Positions 18,068 to 29,469 of a stretch of 64,000 nt of DNA are shown here, one piece after another. Below the pieces are notes generated by a model. That model ran no database searches and was not told the DNA's origin. It saw only the letters and a program-made list of their open reading frames with translations. This DNA is from Aquimonas sp. Its GTDB lineage: Bacteria; Pseudomonadota; Gammaproteobacteria; Xanthomonadales; Xanthomonadaceae. Location of the stretch: NCBI GenBank assembly GCA_022241605.1, contig JAKOMQ010000012.1, positions 52,806-116,805 of the forward strand, written 5' to 3'. A program made the position numbers and the translations under genes. Numbering within the stretch: position 1 is the stretch's first letter; the number at the start of each line of letters is the position of its first letter.

Positions 18068-20869
18068 GTGACCCAGCTGCTGCCTGATGACCTCGCCATC
18101 CTCATCGCCGAGCGCCGGCAGCGCCTGCAGGCACTGGACGCCGAGGCCTATGCGGCCCTGCAGGCGGGGCCATTCGCGCCGCATCTGGATCGTCTGCTGA
18201 TCGCCTCGGACTACGCCTTCGAGCAGCTGCGGAGGGTGCCGGCGCGGATGGCCGACCTGCTCACGCTGCCGCCCGAGCCTGCATTGGCCGGCCTCGACGA
18301 GGCCGCCGCGATGGCGGCGCTGCGGCGCTGGCGGCACACGGCCTCGCTGCGTCTGATCGCGCGCGACGTGGCCGGCCTGGACAGCGTCTCCGAGACCGTC
18401 GCCGCCTGCGCCGAGCTGGCCGATCGCTGCTGCGGGCTGGCATTGGACTACGCCATGGCGGTGCTGGTCGGCCGCCATGGCCAGCCGCGCTCGGCGACGG
18501 GCGCGCCGCAGCAGCTGGTGGTGTTCGGGCTGGGCAAGCAGGGCGGCAGCGAGCTCAACTTCAGCTCCGATATCGACCTGGTGTTCGCCTACCCGGAAGC
18601 CGGCGAGACCGACGGTGCGCGGCCGCTGGACAACGAGGCCTTCTTTCTGCGCCTGGGCCAGGCCCTGATCCGGCTGCTGGGCGAGGTCACCGGCGACGGC
18701 TTCGTCTATCGCGTCGACATGCGTCTGCGCCCGTTTGGCACGGTCGGCCGGCTGGCGCTGTCGTTCGCGGCGATGGAGCAGTACTTCCAGCGCGAGGGCC
18801 GCGACTGGGAGCGCTATGCCTGGATCAAGGCGCGACCGGTGGCCGGCGACATCGAGGCCGGCGAGCGTTTCCTGTGCGAGCTGCGGCCTTTCATCTATCG
18901 CCGCTACTTCGACTACACCGCCTACGAGGGCCTGCGCGAGATGAAGGCCATGATCGAGGCCGAAGTGCAGCGCCGCGAGCTGGCCGAGCACCTCAAACTC
19001 GGCCCCGGCGGCATCCGCGAGGTGGAGTTCATCGTGCAGCTGCACCAGCTGGTGCGCGGCGGCCGCGAGCCGGCCCTGCGCGCGCGTGGGCTGCAGCCGG
19101 CGCTGGCGGCACTGGAGGACGCCGGCCACGTCGAGCCCGGCCGCGCGGCCGAGCTGCGTGCGGCCTATCGGCTGCTGCGCCAGGTCGAGAACCGACTGCA
19201 GATGATGGCCGAGGGCCAGGTGCATGCCCTGCCGGAGGCCGCCGACGAGCAGACACGGCTGGCGCTGGGGCTGGGCCGCGCCGACTTTGCCGAGCTCAAG
19301 GCCGAGCTGGACCAGCATCGGAACCGCGTGCTCGCGGCCTTTGATGAGGTCTTCGAGTCCGGCCGCAAGCGGGTGGGCGACGACGCCCGCAGCGCGCTGC
19401 TGCTCGACTACTGGCGGCAGATCGATCGCGAGCCGCCGCTGCAGCTGCTGGCCGAAGCCGGCTTCGAGCCGCCGGCGGCGGCCGCCGAGCGCCTGGCGCA
19501 GTTCGCGCGCAGCTCCGCGCGTGCGCAGATGTCGGCGCGCGCGCGGGCGCGGCTGGATCTGCTGCTGCCGGCCCTGCTGGAGGGCGTGGCTGCGCGCGGC
19601 GGCGGCCCGCGCCTGCTGGAGCGGGTGCTCAATTTTTTGCATGCGGTGCTGCGCCGCTCCAGCTACCTGGCCCTGCTCGACGAGAGCCGGCCGGCGCGCA
19701 CGCGCCTGCTCGATACCTTTGCCGCCAGCACCTGGATGGCCGAGCGCCTGTCGGCGCATCCGCTGCTGCTGGACGACCTGCTGGATACCCGCAGCCAGGG
19801 CGCGCCGGACGACCGCGCCGCGCTGGCCGCCGAGCTGGAGGAGGCCCTGCAGGAGATCGACCGCAGCGATCCCGAGGCCCTGCTGCCCGCGATCAACGAG
19901 TTCCGCCAGAGCGTGGCCTTCCGGATCGCGCGCGCCACCCTGTACGGCGGCCAGGATGCACGCGTCAGCGCGCAGCAGCTGGCGTGGCTGGCCGAGTGCA
20001 TCTGCCGCCTGCTGCTGGAGCGCGCCGAAGCCGAGATCATTGCCGCCCACGGCCGCCTGCCCGACAGCGGCGTCGCCCTGCTCGGCTTCGGCAGCTTCGG
20101 CGCCGGCGAGCTGGGCTTCAACTCCGATCTCGATCTGGTGTTCCTCTACCGCGCCGCCGAGGGTGCCGAGAGCGAGGGTCCGCGCCCGCTGGACGCCGCC
20201 CGCTACTACCAGCGGCTGGTGCAGAAGCTGCTGTCCTGGCTGAACCTGCCAACCACCGGCGGCCGGCTCTACGAGGCCGACCTGCGGCTGCGCCCGGACG
20301 GCAGCAAGGGCCTCTTGATCTCCACGCTCGCCAGCTTCGAGGCCTACCAGCGCGAGCGCGCCTGGCTGTGGGAGAAGCAGGCCCTGGTGCGGGCCCGCTT
20401 CGTCTGCGGCGATGCCCAAGTCGGCCAGCGCTTCGAGGCGATCCGCCGGCAGGTGCTGACGCAGCCGCGCAGCCTGGACGAGGTACTGGGCGAGGTCGCC
20501 GGCATGCGTCAGCGCATGCGCGAAGCGCTGGATCGCAGCCGCGCCGGCGAGTTTGACCTGAAGCAGGGTCCGGGCGGCCTGGTCGATCTGGAGTTCCTGC
20601 TGCAGGCCGGCGTGCTGGCGCAGGCCGGGCAGCATCCGGCGCTGGCCGAGGCCCGCGACAGCGGTGCCCTGATCGAGGCGCTCACCGCGAGCGGCTGGCT
20701 GCAGGCCGACGAGGCCGCCGCCCTGTCGGCGGCGCACGCCCAGCTGCTGGCGCTGGGCCTCGCCTGCACTCTCGACGGACGGCCGCGGCTGGTGGCGGAC
20801 AGCCACGCGCCGGCTTCGGTGCGGGCGGCCATTGTCGAGGCCTGGAGGCAACGTTTCGACGCAAGCTGA
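18068..20869 (+). CDS. glnE: Bifunctional glutamine synthetase adenylyltransferase/adenylyl-removing enzyme
   Basis: Encodes 933 residues from GTG 18068, close to the usual length of about 940. It has two nucleotidyltransferase halves: the N-terminal adenylyl-removing domain with GLGKQGGSELNFSSDIDLVF and the C-terminal adenylylating domain with GFGSFGAGELGFNSDLDLVF. Both keep the paired acidic metal ligands, so both activities should be intact. The enzyme adds or removes AMP on glutamine synthetase in response to PII state. It fits the nearby ntrBC genes as a nitrogen-control cluster, although glnA and glnB are not in the window. Confidence 0.96.
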   Translation: MTQLLPDDLAILIAERRQRLQALDAEAYAALQAGPFAPHLDRLLIASDYAFEQLRRVPARMADLLTLPPEPALAGLDEAAAMAALRRWRHTASLRLIARDVAGLDSVSETVAACAELADRCCGLALDYAMAVLVGRHGQPRSATGAPQQLVVFGLGKQGGSELNFSSDIDLVFAYPEAGETDGARPLDNEAFFLRLGQALIRLLGEVTGDGFVYRVDMRLRPFGTVGRLALSFAAMEQYFQREGRDWERYAWIKARPVAGDIEAGERFLCELRPFIYRRYFDYTAYEGLREMKAMIEAEVQRRELAEHLKLGPGGIREVEFIVQLHQLVRGGREPALRARGLQPALAALEDAGHVEPGRAAELRAAYRLLRQVENRLQMMAEGQVHALPEAADEQTRLALGLGRADFAELKAELDQHRNRVLAAFDEVFESGRKRVGDDARSALLLDYWRQIDREPPLQLLAEAGFEPPAAAAERLAQFARSSARAQMSARARARLDLLLPALLEGVAARGGGPRLLERVLNFLHAVLRRSSYLALLDESRPARTRLLDTFAASTWMAERLSAHPLLLDDLLDTRSQGAPDDRAALAAELEEALQEIDRSDPEALLPAINEFRQSVAFRIARATLYGGQDARVSAQQLAWLAECICRLLLERAEAEIIAAHGRLPDSGVALLGFGSFGAGELGFNSDLDLVFLYRAAEGAESEGPRPLDAARYYQRLVQKLLSWLNLPTTGGRLYEADLRLRPDGSKGLLISTLASFEAYQRERAWLWEKQALVRARFVCGDAQVGQRFEAIRRQVLTQPRSLDEVLGEVAGMRQRMREALDRSRAGEFDLKQGPGGLVDLEFLLQAGVLAQAGQHPALAEARDSGALIEALTASGWLQADEAAALSAAHAQLLALGLACTLDGRPRLVADSHAPASVRAAIVEAWRQRFDAS

Positions 20870-20958
20870 GCCTGTGCCGGTCCTCCGGACCTGTCAGCCA
20901 TCCGCCCGCGATCACGAGGGCGGCGGCCGCAGCATTCGGAGGGTTTTTTCACATGCTC

Positions 20959-22290
20959 TCAGCCCGGCGGCACCGTTCTCCGCGGCTGTACCACGCAGCT
21001 GGCGACGAGGTCACCGGCGACATTCACCGTGGTGCGCGCCATGTCGAGGATGCGGTCGACGCCGATGATCAGGGCGATGCCGGCGGCGGGGATGCCCACC
21101 GAGTCCAGCAGCATGGCCAGGATCACGATGCCGATGCCGGGCGTACCGGGTGAGCCGATCGAGGCACCTACCGCCAGCGCCACCACCAGCAGCAGGGCGG
21201 AGAGGCCCAGGTCGATGCCGAACACCTGGGCCAGGAACAGGGTCGCCACCACCTGGTAGAGCGCGGTGCCGGCCATGTTGATGGTGGTGCCCAGCGGGAT
21301 CACGAAGCGCGCCACGGCCGCATCCACGCCCAGCCCGCGCTCGGCCGTGCGCAGGGTCAGCGGCATCACCGCCGCCGAGCTGGAGGTGGAGAAGGCCAGC
21401 AGCAGGGCCACGCGGCTGATCCGCAGGAACTCCAGCGGGCTGCGGCGGGTGGCCCAGCTGTAGACCAGCAGGTACAGGCCCAGCATCAGCAGCAGGCCCA
21501 GCAGCACGGTCAGCACGTAGAGACCGACCCCGAGCAGGGCGTCGATGCCGAGCCGGGCCACGATCTGCGCCAGCAGGCCGAACACCGCCAGCGGCACCAG
21601 GTACATGGCCCAGCGCACCACCACCATGGCCAGGCCCTGCACCGCCCGCAGCAGGTCCAGCAGCGGCCTCGCCTCCACGCCGGGCAGGCTCATCAGGGCC
21701 AGCCCGATCAGCACCGCGAACAGCACCACCTGCATCATGTTCTGCTCCACCCCTGCGCGCAGCGGGTTGGTCGGCAGCAGCTGCAGCAGGTGCGAGGGCA
21801 GATCGGCGAGGCTGGGAGCGGTGGCCTCGGCCGGCACCTGCACCTGCACCTGTGCTGCTTCCAGCAGGCTGCTGTCGATTGCCTTGCCGGGCTGCACCAG
21901 CAGGGCGACGGCGATGCCGATGGCCACCGCGGCGAGGGTGCCGGCGAGGAAGAAACCGACCGCGCGCAAGCCGGTGCGGCGCAGGCCCTCAACATCGCCA
22001 CCCGCCGCCATGCCGAGGATGATCGAGGCCAGCACCAGCGGGATCACGATCATCTGCACCAGGGCCAGAAACACCTGCCCGGGCAGGGCCAGCCAGCGGG
22101 TCAGCAGATCGGCCCGTGTCGGATCCACCCAGCCGGCATCGGGGCCCAGGGCCAGGCCGGCGCCAACACCCAGCGCCATCGCGATCAGCACCTGCAGCCA
22201 CAGCCGGCCGCGCACGAAGCCCGCCAGCTCCACGTGCAGCTGGCGCAGCTCACGCAGGGGCAGTCGGTTCAGGCGAAGCGGCATGGGCAT
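20959..22290 (-). CDS. Dicarboxylate/amino acid:cation symporter (DAACS family)
   Basis: Encodes 443 residues with about eight membrane segments plus re-entrant hairpins. The DAACS core is clear: LVQMIVIPLVLASIILGM, a serine-rich hairpin LLAFSTSSSAAVMPLTL, and RFVIPLGTTINMAGTALYQ, matching the PxGxTxNMxG substrate/cation site. A second hairpin segment AVGASIGSPGTPGIGIVIL follows. It probably imports glutamate, aspartate or C4-dicarboxylates with Na+ or H+. Start 22290 is one of two close ATGs (22284 is the other). It lies between glnE and ntrC, on the ntrC strand, 66 bases downstream. Confidence 0.92.
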   Translation of the reverse strand: MPMPLRLNRLPLRELRQLHVELAGFVRGRLWLQVLIAMALGVGAGLALGPDAGWVDPTRADLLTRWLALPGQVFLALVQMIVIPLVLASIILGMAAGGDVEGLRRTGLRAVGFFLAGTLAAVAIGIAVALLVQPGKAIDSSLLEAAQVQVQVPAEATAPSLADLPSHLLQLLPTNPLRAGVEQNMMQVVLFAVLIGLALMSLPGVEARPLLDLLRAVQGLAMVVVRWAMYLVPLAVFGLLAQIVARLGIDALLGVGLYVLTVLLGLLLMLGLYLLVYSWATRRSPLEFLRISRVALLLAFSTSSSAAVMPLTLRTAERGLGVDAAVARFVIPLGTTINMAGTALYQVVATLFLAQVFGIDLGLSALLLVVALAVGASIGSPGTPGIGIVILAMLLDSVGIPAAGIALIIGVDRILDMARTTVNVAGDLVASCVVQPRRTVPPG

Positions 22291-22356
22291 CTGTCCGTGG
22301 CTGGGTCTGGGCGCGCGCGTCCGCAGGCGCAACGCGGGGAAGCGCTGGCGCGCGAC

Positions 22357-23767
<1,411 letters not shown>

Positions 23768-23778
<11 letters not shown>

Positions 23779-24814
23779 GGTCGGGCACCTCGGCCAGTGC
23801 TTCGCGCACCGGCAGCAGCAGGGAAAAAACGGTCTGGCCGGGCCTTGACCGGAAGCTGAGCGCGCCGCCGTGCTCGCGCGCGACCTGCTGGGCCAGCGCC
23901 AGGCCCAGGCCCGAGCCTTCCGGTCGGCCGGACACCAGCGGCAGGAAAATCCGCTCGGCCAGCGATTCGGGCACGCCGCGGCCGTTGTCCTCGATTTCGA
24001 GCTTCAGCGCGAGCCGGTAGCGAACCTCGCCGATCAGCACCCCGTGCTCGGCGCGCGAACGCAGCCGCACCACCGAGGCGCCGCTTTGCAGCGCATTGCG
24101 CACCAGGTTCCACAGGGCCTGGACCAGGCGATCGCCGTCCGCGGCCAGCTCGGGCAGGCTGGGGTCGTAGTCGCGCAGCAGCTGTACCGCCCAGCCGGCT
24201 TCGGCCTCGGCCAGCAGGCGCACCCGCTCCAGCACCGAGTGGACATTGGTGGCGACGAGGTCGCGCGGCGCGGTCGGGCTCAGCAGGCGTTCGACCAGGT
24301 CGGCCAGGCGGGCGGTTTCGTTGAGGATGACCTCCACGTAGCGCTGGCTGTCGGCGTCGTCTATGCGCCGAGACAGCAGCTGGGCGGCGCCTTTCAGGCC
24401 AGCCAGCGGGTTGCGCACCTCGTGCGCCAGGCCCTTCAGCGCGGCGTGCAGGGCCGCCGGCAAAACGCCGGGGTCGCTGCCCGGGAACGGCTCGCTGGGG
24501 TGCAGCTCCAGCAGCAGGCAAGGCGGCTCCTGCAGTGGTGTCAGGTAAACCTCGGCAAAGCGTTCGTCACCCTCCTGTTTCAGGCGCAGGTGACGCAGGC
24601 GCAGCGAGACGTGCTGGTCCAGCACCTGGCGCGCGCCGGCGACCAGTGCTCCACCGCTGCCGTCCAGCACCGCCAGGGGCTGGCCCAGCAGGCGTCGCTG
24701 CGACAGGCCCAGCCAGGCCGAGCAGGCCGGGTTCAAGCCGCGGATGCGCAGCTCGGCGTCGGTGCTCAGCAGCGGGGTCGCCAGCCGGTCAAGGCCGGCG
24801 AAGGGCAGGGGCAT
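23768..24814 (-). CDS. glnL: Nitrogen regulation sensor kinase NtrB (NR-II)
   Basis: Encodes 348 residues, a normal length: N-terminal PAS domain (about 1-110), dimerisation/phosphotransfer helix with His131 in GLAHEVRNPLAGLKGAAQLL, then the ATPase domain with N box LWNLVRNALQSGA, G1 EDNGRGVPE and G2 GSGLGLALA. There are no membrane segments, as expected for this cytosolic PII-responsive kinase. ATG 24814 is preferred to an upstream in-frame start because it matches the family N-terminus. An NtrC-box-like palindrome lies 25 bases upstream. Confidence 0.95.
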
Positions 24815-24838
24815 GAGCGCGGTTTCCAGAACACGGTC

Positions 24839-24855
24839 TGCGCCATCTTGGTGCA
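24839..24855 (-). promoter_or_regulatory. NtrC-box-like palindrome upstream of ntrB
   Basis: On minus the sequence reads TGCACCAAGATGGCGCA, matching the enteric NtrC box TGCACC-N5-GGTGCA with one mismatch. It ends 25 bases before the ntrB start codon, where bound NtrC would block rather than enhance transcription. This fits the negative autoregulation known for glnLG. No convincing -24/-12 sigma-54 element is visible beside it. Confidence 0.6.
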
Positions 24856-25003
24856 AACCAGGGGCGCGTGGAAGCGCCCGTTCGGACTGATTGTTGCGAA
24901 GGCTCGGCCGACGCCACCGATGTGCTGGCCCGGGAATTGCTTGCCAAGCCCTATGCCTCGCGCCCGCAAAATCGCTGCCGCCCACGCCAATCGTGTCGCC
25001 TGC

Positions 25004-26314
25004 TCAGGCGGCGGCGAAGGCGTCGCGGCTGAGGTTTTCCGGTGCATCCGCGGTGCAGGCCACATCGTCTTCGATGCGAATCCCGCCGTACGGTGCCAGC
25101 GCCTCGACCCGCGCCCAGTCCACGTGGGCACCCTCGGGGCGGGCACGCAGCTTGGCCAGCAGGCTGTCGATGAAGTACAGGCCGGGCTCGATGGTGACCA
25201 CCATGCCCGGCTCCAGCCTGCGGGTCAGGCGCAGGTAGGGGTGACCCTCCGGACGCTCGATGCGGCCACCGTCCTCGCTGGCGGCAAAGCCGGCGACATC
25301 GTGCACCTGCAGGCCGATCAGATGGCCAAGGCCGTGCGGAAAGAACGGCGCGACCAGATCCTGTTCCAGCGCCTGCTCGGGGCTGCAGCGCAGCAGACCG
25401 GACTCGGCCAGCAGCACCGCCAGTCGACGATGGCAGTCCCTGTGCAGGTCGCGGTAGTCGACCCCCGGCCGCACCTGCTCCACCAGCGCGCGCTGCAGCG
25501 CATCCATCTTTTCGACCAGTGCGCTGAATTCGCCCTGTTTTCCGCTATAGGTACGGGTGATGTCGGCGGCATAGCCGCTGGCGCTGGCGCCGGCATCGAT
25601 CAACAGGGACAAAGCCTGCGGCGGCGCGATGCGCTCGCGGTGCTGGTAATGGAGGATGGCCGCATTCGCATTCAGGCCGACGATGCTGGCATAGGGCAGG
25701 TCAAGCTCACCGTGGCCGCAGGCGCGCAGGTAGGCGTGGTGGATGCCCCATTCGGAGGCCCCGGCGCGGAACGCGGCCTCGGCCGCGCGGTGCCCGGCCA
25801 CCGCCAAGCGGCTGGCCTCACGCATCAGCGCCAGCTCGTAGCCGGTCTTGAAGGCGCGGTGGTAGTGCAGGTGGTCGAGCAGGGCGGGCGGGTTGTCCGG
25901 CACCCAGTCCTCGCGGGCGGCATCCGCTTCGCCGACGATGGCGCAGCGTTCCGGTGGCGGCAGCAGTGCGCGCAGTGCGTCCGGATCGCGAAACACCGAT
26001 ATCGTAAACTCCTCGGTCCAATAACCCTCCGGGTCCGCCGGCGGCTTGTGCCAGAAATCTTCCGGCTGGAAATAGAACAGATGCGGCTTGTGCCCGGGCG
26101 TCACCTTCAACCAGCAGCCGGGGTGCTCCAGCAGGGGCAGCCAGGCCTTGAAATGCGGGTTGGTCTCGAAGGGCACCGGCCGGTCGTCGAGGAAGCGGTA
26201 CTTTTCCACGCCGGCGGCAATCAGCAGGTGCTCGCGTTGGCATTTGTCCAGCGCGCGCGCCGCGCGCTCCATCAGAATGGCGATGTGCTGCGGGTACAGG
26301 CGGGCGGCATCCAC
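25004..26314 (-). CDS. pepQ: Xaa-Pro dipeptidase
   Basis: Encodes 436 residues. The M24 pita-bread metallopeptidase ligands are all present: two Asp in LLIDAGASASGYAADITRTY, His in FFPHGLGHLIGLQVHD, Glu in VVTIEPGLYF and Glu in YGGIRIEDD. It cleaves dipeptides with C-terminal proline using two Mn2+ ions in the cytosol. No ATG fits. GTG 26314 aligns with the usual start (the VDAARLYPQHIAIL region matches E. coli PepQ); TTG 26347 would add 11 residues. It diverges from the GGDEF/EAL gene. Confidence 0.93.
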   Translation of the reverse strand: MDAARLYPQHIAILMERAARALDKCQREHLLIAAGVEKYRFLDDRPVPFETNPHFKAWLPLLEHPGCWLKVTPGHKPHLFYFQPEDFWHKPPADPEGYWTEEFTISVFRDPDALRALLPPPERCAIVGEADAAREDWVPDNPPALLDHLHYHRAFKTGYELALMREASRLAVAGHRAAEAAFRAGASEWGIHHAYLRACGHGELDLPYASIVGLNANAAILHYQHRERIAPPQALSLLIDAGASASGYAADITRTYSGKQGEFSALVEKMDALQRALVEQVRPGVDYRDLHRDCHRRLAVLLAESGLLRCSPEQALEQDLVAPFFPHGLGHLIGLQVHDVAGFAASEDGGRIERPEGHPYLRLTRRLEPGMVVTIEPGLYFIDSLLAKLRARPEGAHVDWARVEALAPYGGIRIEDDVACTADAPENLSRDAFAAA

Positions 26315-26385
26315 GGGCGGGTTCTCGATGTTGGCGCTGACCGCCAAGCATACCGCCGCGACCGTGGCCTGCCGGGGGCTGCGGC

Positions 26386-29004
26386 ATGAGAAATCGCAGC
26401 ACCTCGCGTCGCGACAGCTTTGGAATTGCCACCCGGTCCCTGCTGGCCAGCATCGGCGCCCTGCTGGTGGGCCTGACCCTGTCGGCCCTTCTGGCGCGCG
26501 AGCACGCCCGCCTGTTGGAGACCCAGCAGGCCCAGAATCTGGTCTGGGTCACCGAGCGCGCCAGCACCAGCCTGCAGGCCCAGCTGGAAAGCGCCGCCCT
26601 GCTGGTGCGTGCCACCCAGGCGCTGTTCAATGCAGCGGAGTCGGTCAGCGAAGATGACTTCGTGCGCATGTACGAGGATCTGCAGCCGCGCCGCCTGTTC
26701 CCGGCCCTGCGTTCGCTGGCCTATGCGCGGCTGCAGCCCGCGGCCGAGCCCGATACGCCGGACGGGTATCCGACCGTGCTGTTTGCTCCACTGCTGGGCA
26801 ACGAGCGCGTTTCCGGTCTCGATATTCGCACCCAGCCGGCCAACCTTGCCGCGCTTGAGCGTGCCCGCGACACCGATGAGGTTTCGATGTCGGCGGTGTT
26901 CGACATGGTTCAACTCGGTGCCGACGGCCGACCGCTCAAGGGTTTCATCCTGCGGGCGCCCCACTACAGCGCGGGCCCGCGTCCGCTGACACTGCAGGAG
27001 CGTCGCCAGCGCTTCATCGGATCGCCCGCGGCCTCCTTCACGCTTGAGGCGCTGCTGGCGCGGGCCCTGCCGGAGGCTGCCGACAGCATCCGCGTGCGCA
27101 TCTTCGACCTCACCGACGGCGATCCCCAGCTGCTGTTCGGCCCGCTTCCGGACGCCTCGGAAACCACGTCTGCGGTGCGTGTGCATGAGTTTGCCGGGCG
27201 ACGCTGGAGCCTTGAACTGGCCCCGGATCCCGCGCTCGGTCAATCCCTCAGCCTGATTCCGCTGATGAGCTTCGCCTTCGGCGCGGTTGCCAGCCTGCTG
27301 CTCGCGGCCCTGTTCTGGAAGTCGGCGCGCACCCGCGACACCGCGCTCAGCTTGGCCAACGAGATGAGCCTGCGCTTCCGCGAGAGCGAACTGCGATTCC
27401 GCGCACTCAACGACATGTTGCCTGCCGCCGTGCTGCTGGCGCGCGCCGACCAGCGGATCACCTATCTCAACTTCGCCGGCCGCCAGCTGCTCGGTGCCGA
27501 TGAGCAGTCGGCCGACCTCCGCCTGCCGGATCTGTTCGAGAGCCCCGAACTTGCAAGGCGCATCGCGGCCGGCGACGAAGTGCTCATGGAGGCGGATTCC
27601 ACCCGCATCCGACGGCCTGACGGGGCCGGCTTCTGGGCCCAGGTTTCGGTGACCGAGATCGAGCTCGACGGCGAGGCGCACAGGCTTGCGGTGATCCAGG
27701 ACAACACCGAGTCGCACGCCTTGACCGAACGCCTGCGTCATCAGGCCGCGCATGACTCCCTGACCGGCCTGCTCAACCGCGCCAGTTTCGAGCAGGCGCT
27801 GCGTGAGGTTGCGGCGGGTCCAACCGTGCGTGCGCGCCAGGCTGCGCTGCTGTATCTGGATCTCGACCAGTTCAAGCTGATCAACGACACGGTTGGCCAC
27901 GACGCTGGTGATCGCATGGTCGGCGAGCTGTCCAGCCTGCTGCTTGCCTGCGTTGAGCCGAGCGATGTGCTGGCGCGCCTGGGCGGCGATGAGTTCGGAC
28001 TGCTGCTGCGTGGCGCCGGTCGCCACCACGCGCTGGCGGTCGCCGAGAGCATCCGCCAGACCGTGCGCGGCCATCGTTTCATCTATGAAGGCAAGCAGCA
28101 TTCGCTGACCGTCAGTATCGGCGTGGTGGTACTGGACCAGAACAGCAGCCGCGATACCCGCGAGCTGCTGGCGCTGGCCGATACGGCCTGCTACATGGCC
28201 AAGGAGTCGGGTCGCAACCGCGTGCACCTGACCGCCAGCGATGATTTGCAGACACGCCGCCGTCGCGACGAGATGGCTTGGGTCAACCGCCTCAAGCAGG
28301 CGATCTCCGAGCATCGGCTGGAGCTGCACTATCAGCGGATCGAGTCGCTTGCCGGCGCGGACGGATCGGGCCATATCGAGCTGCTGCTGCGTCTGCGTGA
28401 TGAAGACGGGCGAATGGTGCCGCCGGCGGAGTTCATCCCGCCCGCCGAACGCTATGCCCTGATGCCGACCATCGACCGCTGGGTGGTGCAGACCGCGCTG
28501 GCGCTCATGCAGCAGCCGCGGCACGCTGCCGGCCTGTGGGCGATAAACCTGTCCGCGACGACGCTGGAGGACGACAGTTTCGCCGACTTCGTCTGCGCCG
28601 AGCTGGGCCGCAGCGGGGTCGCCGCCAGCCGTCTGTGTTTCGAGGTCACCGAGACCGCTGCGCTCACGCACATGGAGCGCGCCATGTCCTTCATCAACCG
28701 CATGCGTACCCTGGGCTGCCGGTTCGCGCTCGATGATTTTGGTTCCGGCATGTCCTCGTTCGGCTACCTGAAACAGCTGCCGGTGGACATGGTGAAGATC
28801 GACGGCAGCTTCATCCGCGATATCGAGACCGATCCGATGAGCCTGTCGATCGTGCGCGCGCTCACCGAGATCTGCCACCAGGCCAAGGTCAGCGTGGTCG
28901 CCGAGTTCGTCGAGACCCAACGCATCGCCCAGCGCCTGCGTGAGCTGGGCGTGGATTACGCGCAGGGCTATGCGATCCACCGCCCCGAGCCGCTCGACCC
29001 CTGA
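26386..29004 (+). CDS. Membrane CHASE-PAS-GGDEF-EAL c-di-GMP enzyme
   Basis: Encodes 872 residues: membrane segment about 15-37, periplasmic CHASE-type sensor about 45-290 (LFNAAESVSEDDFVRMYEDL), second membrane segment about 290-308, PAS about 335-445, GGDEF about 455-610 with intact GGDEF near 533 (RLGGDEFGLLL), and EAL about 625-870. The EAL signature is ELL (HIELLLRLRDEDG), but the catalytic glutamates, LDDFGSGMSSF, MVKIDGSFI and VAEFVETQ are present, so phosphodiesterase activity is plausible. It is a bifunctional or switchable c-di-GMP enzyme that senses an extracytoplasmic ligand. A PilZ protein and a DUF1631 protein follow on the other strand. Confidence 0.93.
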   Translation: MRNRSTSRRDSFGIATRSLLASIGALLVGLTLSALLAREHARLLETQQAQNLVWVTERASTSLQAQLESAALLVRATQALFNAAESVSEDDFVRMYEDLQPRRLFPALRSLAYARLQPAAEPDTPDGYPTVLFAPLLGNERVSGLDIRTQPANLAALERARDTDEVSMSAVFDMVQLGADGRPLKGFILRAPHYSAGPRPLTLQERRQRFIGSPAASFTLEALLARALPEAADSIRVRIFDLTDGDPQLLFGPLPDASETTSAVRVHEFAGRRWSLELAPDPALGQSLSLIPLMSFAFGAVASLLLAALFWKSARTRDTALSLANEMSLRFRESELRFRALNDMLPAAVLLARADQRITYLNFAGRQLLGADEQSADLRLPDLFESPELARRIAAGDEVLMEADSTRIRRPDGAGFWAQVSVTEIELDGEAHRLAVIQDNTESHALTERLRHQAAHDSLTGLLNRASFEQALREVAAGPTVRARQAALLYLDLDQFKLINDTVGHDAGDRMVGELSSLLLACVEPSDVLARLGGDEFGLLLRGAGRHHALAVAESIRQTVRGHRFIYEGKQHSLTVSIGVVVLDQNSSRDTRELLALADTACYMAKESGRNRVHLTASDDLQTRRRRDEMAWVNRLKQAISEHRLELHYQRIESLAGADGSGHIELLLRLRDEDGRMVPPAEFIPPAERYALMPTIDRWVVQTALALMQQPRHAAGLWAINLSATTLEDDSFADFVCAELGRSGVAASRLCFEVTETAALTHMERAMSFINRMRTLGCRFALDDFGSGMSSFGYLKQLPVDMVKIDGSFIRDIETDPMSLSIVRALTEICHQAKVSVVAEFVETQRIAQRLRELGVDYAQGYAIHRPEPLDP

Positions 29005-29121
29005 GCAAGCACGCGGCAAACCCGGCGCGCATGCCGATCACTGCCGAGCGCCCACTGCGTCGGTGCTGGCGCCGCAGGCGTCCAGCGGCGGCCGCAGCAG
29101 GCAGATGGTTCTCACAGGCTC

Positions 29122-29469
29122 TCAGTCGTAGCGCGTGCCCGGCAGCTCCACCCAGGATTTCAGGTGCGCGGCGTCTTCGGGCGCGATGTCGATAAGCCTG
29201 AAGCCGCTCCAGAACTGGCCGGGGACGTGGCTGGGATCTGCCCACAGCTGGTGTACGCCGACCTCAAGAGTGCGCGTGCGCAGGCCCGAGCCACCGAGTG
29301 TGAAGCGGAACTGGAACAGCGCGTCTTCCATCAGCGGGACAGACGCCATCAACATCATCCCCGACTCCGACAGGTTGCCGATCCGGCCAACGCTGAGGTC
29401 GGTCATGGTGTCAAAGACTTCGATGGACTCATGCGCCTGTTTGCGCCGGGCGCGACGTGACTCGTTCAT
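29122..29469 (-). CDS. PilZ-domain protein
   Basis: Encodes 115 residues. The N-terminal RRARRKQAHES resembles the RxxxR loop of PilZ domains, and IGNLSESGMMLMAS matches the (D/N)xSxxG second motif, with Asn in place of Asp. It probably binds c-di-GMP, though the substitution leaves affinity open. ATG 29469 overlaps the stop of the upstream DUF1631 gene as ATGA, so the two are translationally coupled and likely act together. The c-di-GMP enzyme gene ends 117 bases away on the opposite strand. Confidence 0.82.
   Translation of the reverse strand: MNESRRARRKQAHESIEVFDTMTDLSVGRIGNLSESGMMLMASVPLMEDALFQFRFTLGGSGLRTRTLEVGVHQLWADPSHVPGQFWSGFRLIDIAPEDAAHLKSWVELPGTRYD

Noticed and set aside
18032-20851. 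939-codon minus-strand frame opposite glnE
   Set aside because: Shadow with Gln/His/Ala-rich composition; the plus strand carries both catalytic motifs of GlnE.
20870-20958. Intrinsic terminator between glnE and the symporter
   Set aside because: A CCGCCC/GGGCGG stem and a T6 run are present but are 17 bases apart, so they do not form a proper terminator.
26272-29019. 915-codon minus-strand frame opposite the GGDEF/EAL gene
   Set aside because: Antisense shadow without domain content.
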